Shown one piece after another: positions 35,512 through 44,475 of a stretch of DNA of 64,000 bases. A program made the translations under genes and the position numbers. Origin of the DNA: DASZIT01 sp963709665 (GTDB taxonomy: Bacteria > Actinomycetota > Acidimicrobiia > Acidimicrobiales > RAAP-2). Position 1 is the first letter of the stretch. Every line of letters begins with the position of its first letter. Where the stretch lies: NCBI GenBank assembly GCA_963709665.1, contig CAVPWU010000002.1, positions 1,612,001 through 1,676,000 of the forward strand. Direction: 5' to 3'. A model generated the notes under the pieces. It saw only the letters and a program-made list of their open reading frames with translations, was not told where the DNA came from and made no database searches.

Positions 35512-36618
35512 ATGCCCGGCGACGCGACTGCCACCCCTATCCGTACCACCGTCACCCTCTCGGCGCCCACCCGGCGGACCGCCGCCCCCGCCCCGCAACG
35601 GATCGAGATCAGCTCCGACGACGCCCGGGCCCGTCTCGAGGCGGCCGAGACCGCCCTCCTCGACGAGCGACGCCTCCTCTCCGTCGAGGAGCTGGCCGGC
35701 CTGGCCGAGCTCCCCGACCGGTGGGTGACCTCGCTGGCCGCCCTGGCCCATCAGGTCCGCCTGGAGTGGTGCGGCCCCGAGGTGGAGGTGGAGGGCATCC
35801 TGTCGGCCAAGACCGGTGGGTGCCCCGAGGACTGTCACTTCTGCTCCCAGTCGTCGAGGTTCGACACCCCGGTGAAGGCCACTCCCTTCCTCGACACCGA
35901 CGAGGTGCTCCGGGCGGCCGAGGAGACCAGGGCCCTCGGCGCCTCGGAGTTCTGCATCGTGCTGGCCATCCGGGGCCCCGACGAGCGGACCCTGGCCCGG
36001 ATCCTCGAGCTGGTGCCCCAGGTGCGGGACCGCACCGGGCTCAACGTGGCGGTCAGCGCCGGCCTCCTCACCGACGACCAGGCCCGGCGACTGGCCGAGG
36101 GCGGTGTCCACCGGTACAACCACAACCTCGAGACCTCGCGTTCCTTCTTCCCCAACGTCGTCACCAGCCACACGTGGGAGGAGCGGGAGGAGACCTGCCG
36201 TCTGGTGCGCGACCACGGCATGGAGCTGTGCTGCGGTGCCCTGATCGGCATGGGTGAGACCGACCGGCAGCGGGTGGAGCTGCTCGGCCAGCTCCAGGAG
36301 CTCGATCCCACCGAGGTCCCCCTCAACTTCCTCAACCCGCGACCGGGCACCCCCCTGGGCGACGAGCAGCCGGTGCCGCCCTGGGAGGCCATCCGCTGGA
36401 TCGCCCTCTTCCGTCTGGGCCTGCCCGGCGTCATCCTCCGCTACGCCGGCGGCCGGGAGGTCACCCTCCGGGAGCTCCAGTCGATGGGCATGACCTCGGG
36501 CATCAACGCCCTCATCGTGGGCAACTACCTGACCACCCTCGGCCGGTCGGCCGACGAGGACATCCAGATGCTCGACGACCTGCGGATGCCGGTCGGCGCC
36601 CTCACCGGCGTCCTGTAG
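35512..36618 (+). CDS. bioB: Biotin synthase
   Basis: A 368-residue radical-SAM enzyme that inserts sulfur into dethiobiotin. The 4Fe-4S motif is GGCPEDCHFC (Cys104, Cys108, Cys111), followed by the conserved YNHNLETS and LCCGALIGMGET segments and the VPLNFLNPRPGTPL loop. The N-terminal 50 residues are an extension. A TACCGT box at 35500-35505 lies exactly 6 nt before the ATG, so the mRNA is probably leaderless. The bsaP gene follows after 16 nt. The other biotin genes (bioA, F, D) are 14 kb away in this window and are frameshifted as written. Confidence 0.96.
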   Translation: MPGDATATPIRTTVTLSAPTRRTAAPAPQRIEISSDDARARLEAAETALLDERRLLSVEELAGLAELPDRWVTSLAALAHQVRLEWCGPEVEVEGILSAKTGGCPEDCHFCSQSSRFDTPVKATPFLDTDEVLRAAEETRALGASEFCIVLAIRGPDERTLARILELVPQVRDRTGLNVAVSAGLLTDDQARRLAEGGVHRYNHNLETSRSFFPNVVTSHTWEEREETCRLVRDHGMELCCGALIGMGETDRQRVELLGQLQELDPTEVPLNFLNPRPGTPLGDEQPVPPWEAIRWIALFRLGLPGVILRYAGGREVTLRELQSMGMTSGINALIVGNYLTTLGRSADEDIQMLDDLRMPVGALTGVL

Positions 36619-36634
36619 GCGGCGGTCACCTGAC

Positions 36635-36877
36635 GTGATCGACCACGCCACCGCCGGGCCCGGCCCCGACACCGCCCCGGGACCCACCGGCGTCTCCCCC
36701 GCCCACTGCTCCGGCTGTGGCCGGACCACCTCGGTCTGCGGGGGCTGCGGCCGCCAGCTCGACCCGCCCCGCTTCTGCCCGCAGTGCGGACGCCGGCTGA
36801 CCGTGGCGGTCAGCCCCGGTGGCTATCGGGCCCGCTGCCGCGACCACGGTCCGGTTCCCGCCGCCGTCGGGGCCTGA
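36635..36877 (+). CDS. bsaP: Biotin synthase auxiliary protein
   Basis: An 80-residue Cys-rich protein immediately downstream of bioB. Four CxxC-type pairs are visible (HCSGCGR, VCGGCGR, FCPQCGRR and the single Cys of RARCRDHG). The C-terminal pattern CGRRLTVAVSPGGYRARC matches mycobacterial BsaP (Rv1590 type), which supports BioB turnover, probably by restoring its Fe-S cluster. The gene starts with GTG at 36635, 16 nt after bioB, so the two form an operon. The 3' end lies just before the His-rich gene. Confidence 0.85.
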   Translation: MIDHATAGPGPDTAPGPTGVSPAHCSGCGRTTSVCGGCGRQLDPPRFCPQCGRRLTVAVSPGGYRARCRDHGPVPAAVGA

Positions 36878-36893
36878 GGACAGGGCCGACGAC

Positions 36894-37505
36894 ATGAGCG
36901 ACGCCACCCTGGGCCACGACCACAGCGGCCACGACCACGCCGGCCACCATCACGACCACGACCACGACGCCGTGCTGCGGGACGCCCTGGCCCGGGTACC
37001 GGTACCGGAGCTGAAGGCGGCGCTCGACCAGGCCATCCGCCCCGAGTACCAGCCGCCCAAGGCGGTCCGCAACGCCTGCCTGGCCCTCCGACGCCACCAC
37101 GACCCGGTCCCCTACCTGGGGCGGCCGCAGTACCGGCCGGTGATCCCGTACCTGGCGGCCGTCCTCTCCGACGCCTGCCTGAACCGGACCATCGAGGTGC
37201 TCGGCGACCACTCCGAGGATCCCACCCGCCACCAGCTGGTCGATGCCCTGGCCACCGTGCACGACGAGTTCTCCGACCCGGTGGTGGCGGTGATGCTCGC
37301 CGCCGTGGCCAGCGACGAGCTCCCGTCGTCGGAGCTCTGCGCCGACCTGCTCGCCACCGACCCCCGCTACGGCCTGGGCGCCGGCACCCCGGAGACGTCC
37401 GCCGCGGAGGTCTCCGGCGACACCGGCGACACCGGCGACGCCGGCCCCGATGCGGTCCCCGCCGCCGACGGGCCGGCCCGCCCGGACGCCGGGGATCCCG
37501 CCTGA
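36894..37505 (+). CDS. His-rich protein of unknown function
   Basis: A 203-residue protein whose first 25 residues form a metal-binding-like cluster: GHDHSGHDHAGHHHDHDHD. A helical core follows (about 35-165), built around PEYQPPKAVRNACLALRRHHDP, YLGRPQYRPVIPYLAAVLSDAC and EVLGDHSEDPTRHQLVDAL. The C-terminus is Gly/Asp/Ala-rich and disordered. The His cluster resembles those of Ni, Zn or Co handling proteins, but the core matches no family known to me. The ATG has GAGGACAGGG upstream and lies 16 nt after bsaP, so it may be co-transcribed with bioB. Confidence 0.65.
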   Translation: MSDATLGHDHSGHDHAGHHHDHDHDAVLRDALARVPVPELKAALDQAIRPEYQPPKAVRNACLALRRHHDPVPYLGRPQYRPVIPYLAAVLSDACLNRTIEVLGDHSEDPTRHQLVDALATVHDEFSDPVVAVMLAAVASDELPSSELCADLLATDPRYGLGAGTPETSAAEVSGDTGDTGDAGPDAVPAADGPARPDAGDPA

Positions 37506-37524
37506 GCCGGTCCGCCCGGCCGGC

Positions 37525-37806
37525 TCAGCCTGCCGGGACCTTCCAGCCCTTGGACTCGGCGATCTCCTTGCAGGTGGGGCAGATCCCGTAGCGCTGGGGG
37601 TTGCGCCCCGGCACCCAGACCTTGCCGCAGAGGGCCCGCACCGCGGTGCCGTTGACCATCCCCTCCACCACCGACGGGCCGGTGGGGATGAAGTCGCCCT
37701 TCTCGGGCTTGAACCCCTCCAACACGATGTGGGACATCCGCTCGTGATCCCCGTCCAGCTGGGGGTCGGACAGCCGGGGGGCGGTGGTGATGCCGGTGTC
37801 GGTCAT
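37525..37806 (-). CDS. DUF3039-family protein
   Basis: A 93-residue DUF3039 protein, a small conserved actinobacterial family. The core reads MSHIVLEGFKPEKGDFIPTG, followed by VRALCGKVWVPGRNPQRYG and ICPTCKE; the three Cys are placed to bind a metal. The role is unknown. The ATG at 37806 is chosen because it follows a run of G and a GATCCT box 6 nt upstream. It is divergent from maf and convergent with the His-rich gene. Confidence 0.85.
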   Translation of the reverse strand: MTDTGITTAPRLSDPQLDGDHERMSHIVLEGFKPEKGDFIPTGPSVVEGMVNGTAVRALCGKVWVPGRNPQRYGICPTCKEIAESKGWKVPAG

Positions 37807-37874
37807 CCCCCCAGGATCGCGCATCGGGGCCCGGCCGGCACGTGCACCGACCGCCTCCCCCCTACGCTGGTGGC

Positions 37875-38468
37875 ATGCCCGACCGCACCCTCGTCCTGGC
37901 TTCGGGGTCGCCGGCCCGGCTCCGACTGCTCACCGAGGCCGGCTTCGATCCGAAGGTGGTGGTCAGCGGGGTCCCCGAGGACGACCTCGACCTCCCCACC
38001 ACCCCGGAGCTGGTCCGGACCCTGGCCGAGCGGAAGGCCTCGGCGGTGGCCGACCCGGGGGGCGACGCCGTGGTCCTCGGCTGCGACTCGATGCTCGAGT
38101 TCGACGGCCGGCGGCACGGCAAGCCGACCGACGTCGAGGAGGCCCGGGGGTGGCTCCGGTCCATGCGGGGACGGGAGGGGACGCTCTACACCGGCCACTG
38201 CGTCATCGACGAGCGCTCCGGGCGGCGCGCCTCGGGCGTGGCCGGCACCGTGGTCCGTTTCGGCACCACCACCGAGGAGGAGCTCGAGGCCTACCTGGCC
38301 ACCGGCGAGGCCCTCCGGGTGGCCGGGGCCTTCACCCTCGACGGCCGCTCGGCCCCCTTCATCGACGGCGTCGACGGGGACCCCGGCAACGTGATCGGGC
38401 TGTCGCTGCCCCTCTTCCGGACCCTCCTGGCCGGGCTCGACCTCACGGTGACGTCGCTGTGGGCGTAG
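37875..38468 (+). CDS. maf: Maf-family nucleoside triphosphate pyrophosphatase
   Basis: A 197-residue Maf protein that hydrolyses non-canonical or excess nucleotides (dTTP/UTP or 7-methyl-GTP type). The N-terminal LASGSPARLRLL loop, the GCDSMLEFDG segment with GKP after it, the YTGHCVID strand and the NVIGLSLPLFRTLL C-terminus are conserved. The TACGCT box at 37863-37868 with a 6-nt gap supports the ATG at 37875. The stop overlaps the first base of the dus GTG. Confidence 0.93.
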   Translation: MPDRTLVLASGSPARLRLLTEAGFDPKVVVSGVPEDDLDLPTTPELVRTLAERKASAVADPGGDAVVLGCDSMLEFDGRRHGKPTDVEEARGWLRSMRGREGTLYTGHCVIDERSGRRASGVAGTVVRFGTTTEEELEAYLATGEALRVAGAFTLDGRSAPFIDGVDGDPGNVIGLSLPLFRTLLAGLDLTVTSLWA

Positions 38469-39643
38469 TGGCGCACCCCGATCCCCACCGGGCCGACCGG
38501 TCGACCACCCCGGTCCCCACCTCCCTGCCCGCCCTGAAGCTCGGCCCTCTGGCCGTCGACCCGCCGGTGGTGCTGGCCCCCATGGCCGGGGTGACCAACG
38601 TGGCCTTCCGCCGGCTGTGCCGGAACTACGGGGCCGGCCTCTACGTCAGCGAGATGGTCACCGCCCGCGCCCTGGTGGAGGGCAACGCCAAGACCCGGGG
38701 CATGGTGGCGTTCGCCGACGACGAGCCGGTCCGGTCGGTCCAGCTCTACGGGGTCGACCCCACCGTGATGGCGGGCGCCGTCCACCGCCTGGTGGACGAG
38801 GTCGGCGTCGACCACGTCGACCTCAACTTCGGCTGCCCGGCGGCCAAGGTCACCCGCAAGGGGGGCGGGGCGGCCCTGCCGGTCCACCGGGCCCTGCTCC
38901 GGGACGTGATCGCCGCCGCGGTGTCCGCCGCCGGGCCGGTCCCGGTGACCGCCAAATTCCGGATCGGTGTGGACGACGACACCGTCACCTATCTCGAGGC
39001 GGGCCGCACCGCCGAGGGGGAGGGGGTCGCCGCCGTCGCCCTCCACGCCCGCACCGCCGAGCAGCTCTACTCGGGCCGGGCCGACTGGCGGGCCATCGCC
39101 GCCCTCAAGGAGGCGGTCACCGGCATCCCCGTCCTGGGCAACGGCGACATCTGGGAGGCCGGGGACGCCCTGGCCATGGTGGCGGCCACCGGGTGCGACG
39201 GCGTGGTGGTGGGCCGGGGGTGCCTGGGGCGGCCCTGGCTGTTCCGGGACCTGGCCGACGCCTTCGCCGGTCGCCCCCTGCAGCCCGGCCCCGCACTCGG
39301 CGAGGTCACCCGGGTGATGACCACCCACGCCGCCCTGTTGGTGGAGGCGTTCGGCGAGAACCTGGGCATCCGCCAGTTCCGCAAGCACACCAGCTGGTAC
39401 CTGACCGGGTTCCCGGTGGGGCCGGCCGTCCGCCGTTCGCTGGCCCTGGTCTCCACCCGGGAGGAGCTGGCCACCGTCCTCGACGGCCTGGACCCGACCG
39501 TCGCCTTCCCCCCCGAGGCGGGACGGATGGCCCGGGGACACACCAACGGACCGAGACCCGTCCAGCTCCCCGACCGCTGGCGGGAGGACGCCGACGACCC
39601 CACACCGCCCGAGGGGGGCGACGAGCTGGTCTCCGGGGGCTGA
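38468..39643 (+). CDS. tRNA-dihydrouridine synthase (DusB-like)
   Basis: A 391-residue FMN enzyme that reduces uridines in tRNA. APMAGVTNVAFRR is the FMN-binding start, SEMVTARAL follows, LNFGCPAAKVTRKGGGAAL contains the catalytic Cys, and GVVVGRGCLGRPW is the phosphate loop. The C-terminal four-helix domain (REELATVLDGLDP) is present. The GTG at 38468 touches the maf stop (TAGTG); another in-frame GTG at 38459 is possible. The gene is coupled to maf. Confidence 0.92.
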   Translation: MAHPDPHRADRSTTPVPTSLPALKLGPLAVDPPVVLAPMAGVTNVAFRRLCRNYGAGLYVSEMVTARALVEGNAKTRGMVAFADDEPVRSVQLYGVDPTVMAGAVHRLVDEVGVDHVDLNFGCPAAKVTRKGGGAALPVHRALLRDVIAAAVSAAGPVPVTAKFRIGVDDDTVTYLEAGRTAEGEGVAAVALHARTAEQLYSGRADWRAIAALKEAVTGIPVLGNGDIWEAGDALAMVAATGCDGVVVGRGCLGRPWLFRDLADAFAGRPLQPGPALGEVTRVMTTHAALLVEAFGENLGIRQFRKHTSWYLTGFPVGPAVRRSLALVSTREELATVLDGLDPTVAFPPEAGRMARGHTNGPRPVQLPDRWREDADDPTPPEGGDELVSGG

Positions 39644-39757
39644 GGGTCCCGGAGGGGCGGAGATGTGGGAGACTGGGGTCCTGGTCGGACCGCCCGGGAT
39701 CCCAGGCCCGTCGCCCCGGATCCCCCTCCGGACGATTCCCGACCGCCCCCCACCCTG

Positions 39758-41359
39758 ATGATCGTCGGTTCCTCGCTCACCATCGAAATCGGCGACCGCA
39801 CCCTCCTGCGCGACGCCTCGTTCGTGGTGGGGGCCGGCGAGAAGGTCGGCCTGGTCGGCCGGAACGGGACCGGGAAGTCGACCTTCATCTCGGTGGTCAT
39901 CGACGAGCCGGGTCCCAACGTGCGCTCCACCGGGAACGCCCGGATCCGGGGCACCTGGGCCTACCTGCCGCAGGTCCCCGTGGAGAAGGGCCTGGGGTTG
40001 GAGCCCAACGGCTTCTCCCACGTGCTGTCGGCCCGCGGCCTCGACGTCCTGGACGACGCCCTCAACAAGGCCAAGGACCAGATGGCCAAGGACCCGAGCA
40101 GCGAGAACATCGAGCTCTTCTCCGATCTGGAGGAGCAGTTCCGGGAGAACGGCGGCTACGAGGCCGAGGCCATCATGTCCCGGCTGGCCGACGGGCTGGG
40201 GCTGCCCCAGGATCTGCTGCTCGAGGACATCGACAGCCTGTCGGGCGGCCAGCGCCGCCGGGTGGACCTGATCCGGATCCTCTTCCAGGGCCCGGACACC
40301 ATGATCCTGGACGAGCCCACCAACCACCTCGACCTGCCTGCCAAGCGCTGGCTGATGGAGGAGCTGGAGAGCTTCCCCGGGGCCATCCTGGTGGTGTCCC
40401 ACGACCTGAAGCTGCTCGACCGGTCGATCAACAAGGTCCTCCACCTCTCCGACAGCCACCTCCACGAGTTCAAGGGCACCTACTCGTCGTACATGGTGCA
40501 GCTCGAGGCCGATCAGACCCAGCGGGAGCGGGCCTCCGAGCTCGAGGGGCGGGAGATCAAGCGCCTCTCGACGCTGGCCGACTCCATGCGGGGCAGCACC
40601 AACCGCCGGGCCCGCATCGCCAAGTCGATCGACAAGCGGGTGCAGCGCCTCGACTCCTCCCGGACCGAGGTCCACAAGCGCGACGACCGCAAGGCCACCT
40701 TCAAGCTCCCGGAGCCCCGCCGGTCCGGTGAGGTGCCCCTCCGCACCACCGATCTGTCGGTCACCTACGGGGCCAACACCGTCCTCCACGACGTCACCTT
40801 CCATACCCGCCGGGGCGACCGGGTGGTGATCATCGGCCGGAACGGCGCCGGGAAGTCGAGCCTGCTGCGGTGCCTGGCCGGGGTCCAGGTCCCTACCACC
40901 GGGGAGATCGAGATCGGGGTCAACGTCAGCCTCGGCTACTTCGCCCAGGAGCATGAGCAGGTCGACCTCGGCGTCTCGGTCCTCGACAACATCGACGACA
41001 CCATCCTCACCACCGAGACCCAGCGACGGTCGCTGCTCGGTTCCTTCGGGATCGCCGGCAAGGCCTCCTACCAGATGCCGGGGACCCTGTCGGGCGGCGA
41101 GCGGGCCAAGCTCGGGCTGGCCATGCTGGCCGCCGGTCAGGCCAACGTCCTCCTCCTCGACGAGCCCACCAACAACCTCGACCCGTCCTCCATCGAGTCG
41201 GTCGGGACCATGCTGAGCCGCTGGCCGGGCACCATCGTGGTGGTGAGCCACGACCGGGCGTTCGTGGGCGCCCTCGAGCCCACCCACTGCCTGAAGCTCC
41301 CCGAGGAGGTCTTCACCCACTGGGACGACGAGTACCTCGACATGGTGGAGATGAAGTAG
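39758..41359 (+). CDS. ABC-F family ATPase
   Basis: A 533-residue protein with two ABC ATPase domains and no membrane segments, as in translational ABC-F factors. Domain 1 has Walker A GRNGTGKST (34-42), signature LSGGQRRR and Walker B TMILDEPTNHLDLP. The P-site linker lies at about 230-330. Domain 2 has GRNGAGKSS, LSGGERAKLG and VLLLDEPTNNLDP. Such proteins act at the ribosome E site; this one could be a housekeeping factor or an antibiotic-protection protein. A hairpin follows the stop. Confidence 0.93.
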   Translation: MIVGSSLTIEIGDRTLLRDASFVVGAGEKVGLVGRNGTGKSTFISVVIDEPGPNVRSTGNARIRGTWAYLPQVPVEKGLGLEPNGFSHVLSARGLDVLDDALNKAKDQMAKDPSSENIELFSDLEEQFRENGGYEAEAIMSRLADGLGLPQDLLLEDIDSLSGGQRRRVDLIRILFQGPDTMILDEPTNHLDLPAKRWLMEELESFPGAILVVSHDLKLLDRSINKVLHLSDSHLHEFKGTYSSYMVQLEADQTQRERASELEGREIKRLSTLADSMRGSTNRRARIAKSIDKRVQRLDSSRTEVHKRDDRKATFKLPEPRRSGEVPLRTTDLSVTYGANTVLHDVTFHTRRGDRVVIIGRNGAGKSSLLRCLAGVQVPTTGEIEIGVNVSLGYFAQEHEQVDLGVSVLDNIDDTILTTETQRRSLLGSFGIAGKASYQMPGTLSGGERAKLGLAMLAAGQANVLLLDEPTNNLDPSSIESVGTMLSRWPGTIVVVSHDRAFVGALEPTHCLKLPEEVFTHWDDEYLDMVEMK

Positions 41360-41375
41360 CGCCGGTCGGTTCCCC

Positions 41376-41392
41376 CCTCCGGCGGCCGGAGG
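41376..41392 (+). terminator. Short hairpin after the ABC-F gene
   Basis: CCTCCGG-CGG-CCGGAGG is a perfect 7-bp stem with a 3-nt loop, located 17 nt after the ABC-F stop and 18 nt before the next ATG. There is no U-run. Confidence 0.45.
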
Positions 41393-41410
41393 CTGCAACA
41401 CTGCGGGGAG

Positions 41411-42232
41411 ATGTTCGGATCCCGACAGGACGGCCGGCAACGCTGGGACGATGCCCTCGAGGTGCCGGGCACCGAACGGCTGCTGACGCTGTCCGACGGC
41501 GTGGTGGCCATCGCCCTCACCCTGCTGGTCCTGCAGCTGCAGATCCCCACCCTCCCGTCGGGTGCCAAGGCCACCTCGTCGTCGGCCCTCTGGCACCTGC
41601 TGACCGATTCCAGCTTCACCTCCCTGTTGGTGGCCTACGTGGTGTCCTTCTACGTCATCGCCCAGTTCTGGCTGGCCCACCACCGGACCTACCGCCTGGT
41701 CAGCGGGCACAGCGAAGCCATCGCCTGGTGGAACTTCGCCTTCCTCTTCACCATCACCCTCTTCCCGTTCTCGAGCGAGCTGCTGGGCCGGTACCCGGAC
41801 AACCAGGTGGCGGTGACCGAGTTCGCCGTCAACCTGCTGCTGGCCAGCCTGGCCACCACCCTGACGCTCACCATCGCCCGCCGCCAGCACATGCTGGTCG
41901 ACGCCGCCACCCCGTTCGCGGTCACCAGCTCCCGCACCCGGGGGATCTTCTCCCTGGTGGTGATCCTGCTGTCCATCGTGGCGGCGGCCTTCTCCCCCAC
42001 CAACGCCAAGTTCGTCTGGCTGCTGCTGGCCTTCGCCCCGAGGGCCAACCGGCTGGTGGAGAGGCGGCTGGCGGCTGCGGAGTCCTCCGGGGGGTCGGCG
42101 GACCCGGAGGTGGGATCCGGTTCGGGGGTCGGACCCCGGAGCCGGGGCGGCCGAGGGTCCGGCGACCGGCCCCCGGATCCGGCACCTGCCCCCGACCCGG
42201 ACGACGACCTCGAGATGCGACGGGACGACTGA
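41411..42232 (+). CDS. TMEM175-like (DUF1211) potassium-channel-family membrane protein
   Basis: A 273-residue protein. The first helix contains SDGVVAIALTLLVLQ, close to the FSDGVFAIAxTLLV signature that lines the pore of TMEM175 channels. About six helices are visible, including FYVIAQFWLAHHRTYRLV and WWNFAFLFTITLFPFSSELL. The C-terminal 65 residues are a Pro/Gly/Asp-rich tail. Bacterial homologues conduct K+, though two-repeat and one-repeat forms exist; this is the one-repeat type that should assemble as a tetramer. Confidence 0.85.
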   Translation: MFGSRQDGRQRWDDALEVPGTERLLTLSDGVVAIALTLLVLQLQIPTLPSGAKATSSSALWHLLTDSSFTSLLVAYVVSFYVIAQFWLAHHRTYRLVSGHSEAIAWWNFAFLFTITLFPFSSELLGRYPDNQVAVTEFAVNLLLASLATTLTLTIARRQHMLVDAATPFAVTSSRTRGIFSLVVILLSIVAAAFSPTNAKFVWLLLAFAPRANRLVERRLAAAESSGGSADPEVGSGSGVGPRSRGGRGSGDRPPDPAPAPDPDDDLEMRRDD

Positions 42233-42485
42233 GCGGGGCTCCCGGTCCCGGGGGACCTCCGGAACCCGGGGGCCGCGGCAGGGAACGACCACGCCCCATG
42301 GTCGTCCCCTGCCGCTCGAGCCACCGCCCCGCTGCCTCGGCGCCGGTGGGGACACGGTGAAACGAACGCCCGTCGCCGTTAACCTCGGAGCAGGCGACGA
42401 CGGCCAACCGATCCGACGGAATCTGGAGGGCCCCGGAGTCCCGAGTCGGGCCGGCCGACGTGTCGACCTCGGTGAGGAGGATCAC

Positions 42486-43418
42486 ATGAGCGGAAGCGGT
42501 GCACGGGCGGTGCTCTTCGACCGTTACGGCGGCCGGGAGGTGCTCTACGTGGCGGAGGTGCCGATGCCGGTGCCGGCCGCCGGCGAGGTGGTGGTGGCCG
42601 TCAAGGCGGCGGGCGTCAATCCGGGGGAGGCCGCCATCCGGTCCGGGGCGCTGGACGCCCGATTTCCCGCCACCTTCCCTTCCGGGGAGGGGAGCGACCT
42701 GGCCGGCCTGGTCACCGCCGTGGGCGAGGGGGTCGACGACTTCGCCGTCGGCGATGCCGTGCTGGGCTTCTCCTGGAATCGCTCGAGCCACGCCACCCAC
42801 GTGGCCGTCCCCACCTCCCAGCTGATCCACAAGCCACCGGAGCTCAGCTGGGAGGTCGCCGGATCCCTCTATGTCGTCGGTTGCACCGCCTATGCGGCCG
42901 TACGCGCCGTCGACCCCCGTCCGGGCGAGTCCGTGGCGGTCTCGGCGGCGGCCGGGGGTGTCGGGACAGTCGTGGTGCAGCTCCTCGCCCTCCGGGAGGC
43001 GAGGGCCCTGGGGATCGCCTCCGACTCCCATGCCGACTGGCTCCGCTCCCACGGCGCCCTCCCCATCCCCTACGGGGAGGGCCTCGCCGACCGCCTCCAG
43101 GCGGCCGCCCCTGATGGGATCGACGCCTTCATCGATCTCTTCGGGCCCGAGTACGTGCAGCTCGCCGTGGATCTCGGCATCCCCCGTGATCGCATCGACA
43201 CCATCGCCTCGTTCGAGAAGGCCCAGGAGCTCGGCGTCAAGACCGACGGCAGTGGCGCGGCGTCCACCCCGGAGGTGCTCACCGAGATGGCCGGCCTGGT
43301 GGCGTCGGGAGCCATCGAGATCCCCATCGCCGCCACCTACCCCTTGGACCGGGTGGCCGATGCGTTCGAGGAGCTGGAGCAGCGACACACCCGGGGCAAG
43401 ATCGTGCTGATTCCGTGA
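42486..43418 (+). CDS. NADP-dependent quinone/zinc-type oxidoreductase (MDR family)
   Basis: A 310-residue medium-chain dehydrogenase/reductase. The GroES-like half has VVVAVKAAGVNPGEAAIRSG and PSGEGSDLAGLVTAVGEGV; the Rossmann half has VSAAAGGVGTVVVQLL. The zinc-ligand Cys residues of classical alcohol dehydrogenases are absent, so it belongs to the zinc-free quinone-oxidoreductase group. A strong GAGGAGGATCAC ribosome site precedes the ATG. The substrate is unknown; it and the next two genes form a tandem set of oxidoreductases. Confidence 0.85.
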   Translation: MSGSGARAVLFDRYGGREVLYVAEVPMPVPAAGEVVVAVKAAGVNPGEAAIRSGALDARFPATFPSGEGSDLAGLVTAVGEGVDDFAVGDAVLGFSWNRSSHATHVAVPTSQLIHKPPELSWEVAGSLYVVGCTAYAAVRAVDPRPGESVAVSAAAGGVGTVVVQLLALREARALGIASDSHADWLRSHGALPIPYGEGLADRLQAAAPDGIDAFIDLFGPEYVQLAVDLGIPRDRIDTIASFEKAQELGVKTDGSGAASTPEVLTEMAGLVASGAIEIPIAATYPLDRVADAFEELEQRHTRGKIVLIP

Positions 43419-43488
43419 CGGCCGTCGTCCGGTGCCGAGGCCGTCGGGAGGGCATCGCCGGGCACGCTTACGTCGAGGAGAGACCACG

Positions 43489-44376
43489 GTGACCACAACC
43501 GTCGAGTCGGTGGCGTTCCTGGGGATCGGCACGATGGGACATGCCATGGCGGCCAACTCCCTGGGTGCCGGCATCCCGACCATCGTCTGGAACCGGGGCC
43601 CGGGGGCGACGCGGGATCTGGCCGATCGGGGTGCCGTGGTGGCCGACACGCCTGCCGATGCCGTCCGAGGCGCCACCATCGTCGTCACGATGGTGACCGA
43701 CGCCGAGGTCGTCCTCTCCATCGCCCGGGACCAGGGCATGCTGGCGGCACTCCCTCCCGGCGCCATCTGGGTGCAGATGAGCACGATCGGCGTCGCCGGA
43801 ATCGAGCGGGTTGCCGCGCTGACGGACGCCGAGCGTCCCGACGTGATCCTCGTCGACGCGCCGGTTTCGGGCAGCAAGGACCCCGCCGAAGCGGGTCAGC
43901 TGACCATCTTCGCGTCAGGCCCGGACACGGCCCACGCCCGCCTGGAGCCCCTGTTCGAGGCCCTGGGTCGGCGGACGATCTGGGTGGGACCCGTCGGGGC
44001 CGGCTCCCGACTGAAGCTCGTCGCCAACGCCTGGCTCGCCTTGGCGGCAGAGGCGGTCAACACGTCGATGGCCCTGGCGGGCCGGCTGGGGCTGGACGCC
44101 GACACCGTGGTGGACGCCTTGGGAGGCGGCCCTCTGGTCTCCCCGTGGCAGTCCGCCAAACTGGAGCGCATCGCCCAGGGCGACTTCTCGGCCCAGTTCG
44201 CACTCGCACTTGCACTCAAGGACGTGCGGCTGGCTCTCGAAGCTGCCTCCGATGACCGATTCCGGACGCTGGCCGGTCTGGCCGACGAGTGGCAGGAGGT
44301 CGTGGGTCTGGGGCTCGGTGATCGCGACCTCACGGTCGTCACCTGGGCGCTGGCGGAGGACAGCCCCGGGCCCTGA
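43489..44376 (+). CDS. NAD(P)-dependent beta-hydroxyacid dehydrogenase family protein
   Basis: A 295-residue protein of the 3-hydroxyisobutyrate dehydrogenase/glyoxylate-reductase type. The NAD loop is FLGIGTMGHAMAANSL at the N-terminus, the substrate strand is DAPVSGSKDPAEAGQL, and the catalytic Lys lies in GSRLKLVANAWLAL. The helical C-terminal domain with FALALALKDVRLAL is complete. The GTG at 43489 has a GAGGAGAG ribosome site. It follows the MDR gene by 70 nt on the same strand. Confidence 0.88.
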   Translation: MTTTVESVAFLGIGTMGHAMAANSLGAGIPTIVWNRGPGATRDLADRGAVVADTPADAVRGATIVVTMVTDAEVVLSIARDQGMLAALPPGAIWVQMSTIGVAGIERVAALTDAERPDVILVDAPVSGSKDPAEAGQLTIFASGPDTAHARLEPLFEALGRRTIWVGPVGAGSRLKLVANAWLALAAEAVNTSMALAGRLGLDADTVVDALGGGPLVSPWQSAKLERIAQGDFSAQFALALALKDVRLALEAASDDRFRTLAGLADEWQEVVGLGLGDRDLTVVTWALAEDSPGP

Positions 44377-44475
44377 CCGAACCGGATCGGAGCAGCATCG
44401 TGCTCAGGTCGGTGGGAGGCGGGTATTCGGTAGATTCGTCACGATCCACGAGCCACCAGTGGGAGCTGCCGAACC

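Noticed and set aside
38291..42355. A 1354-codon open frame on the minus strand opposite maf, dus, ABC-F and the TMEM175-like gene
   Set aside because: Same mirror effect. The four plus-strand genes have clear motifs, so the opposite frame is a by-product of base composition.
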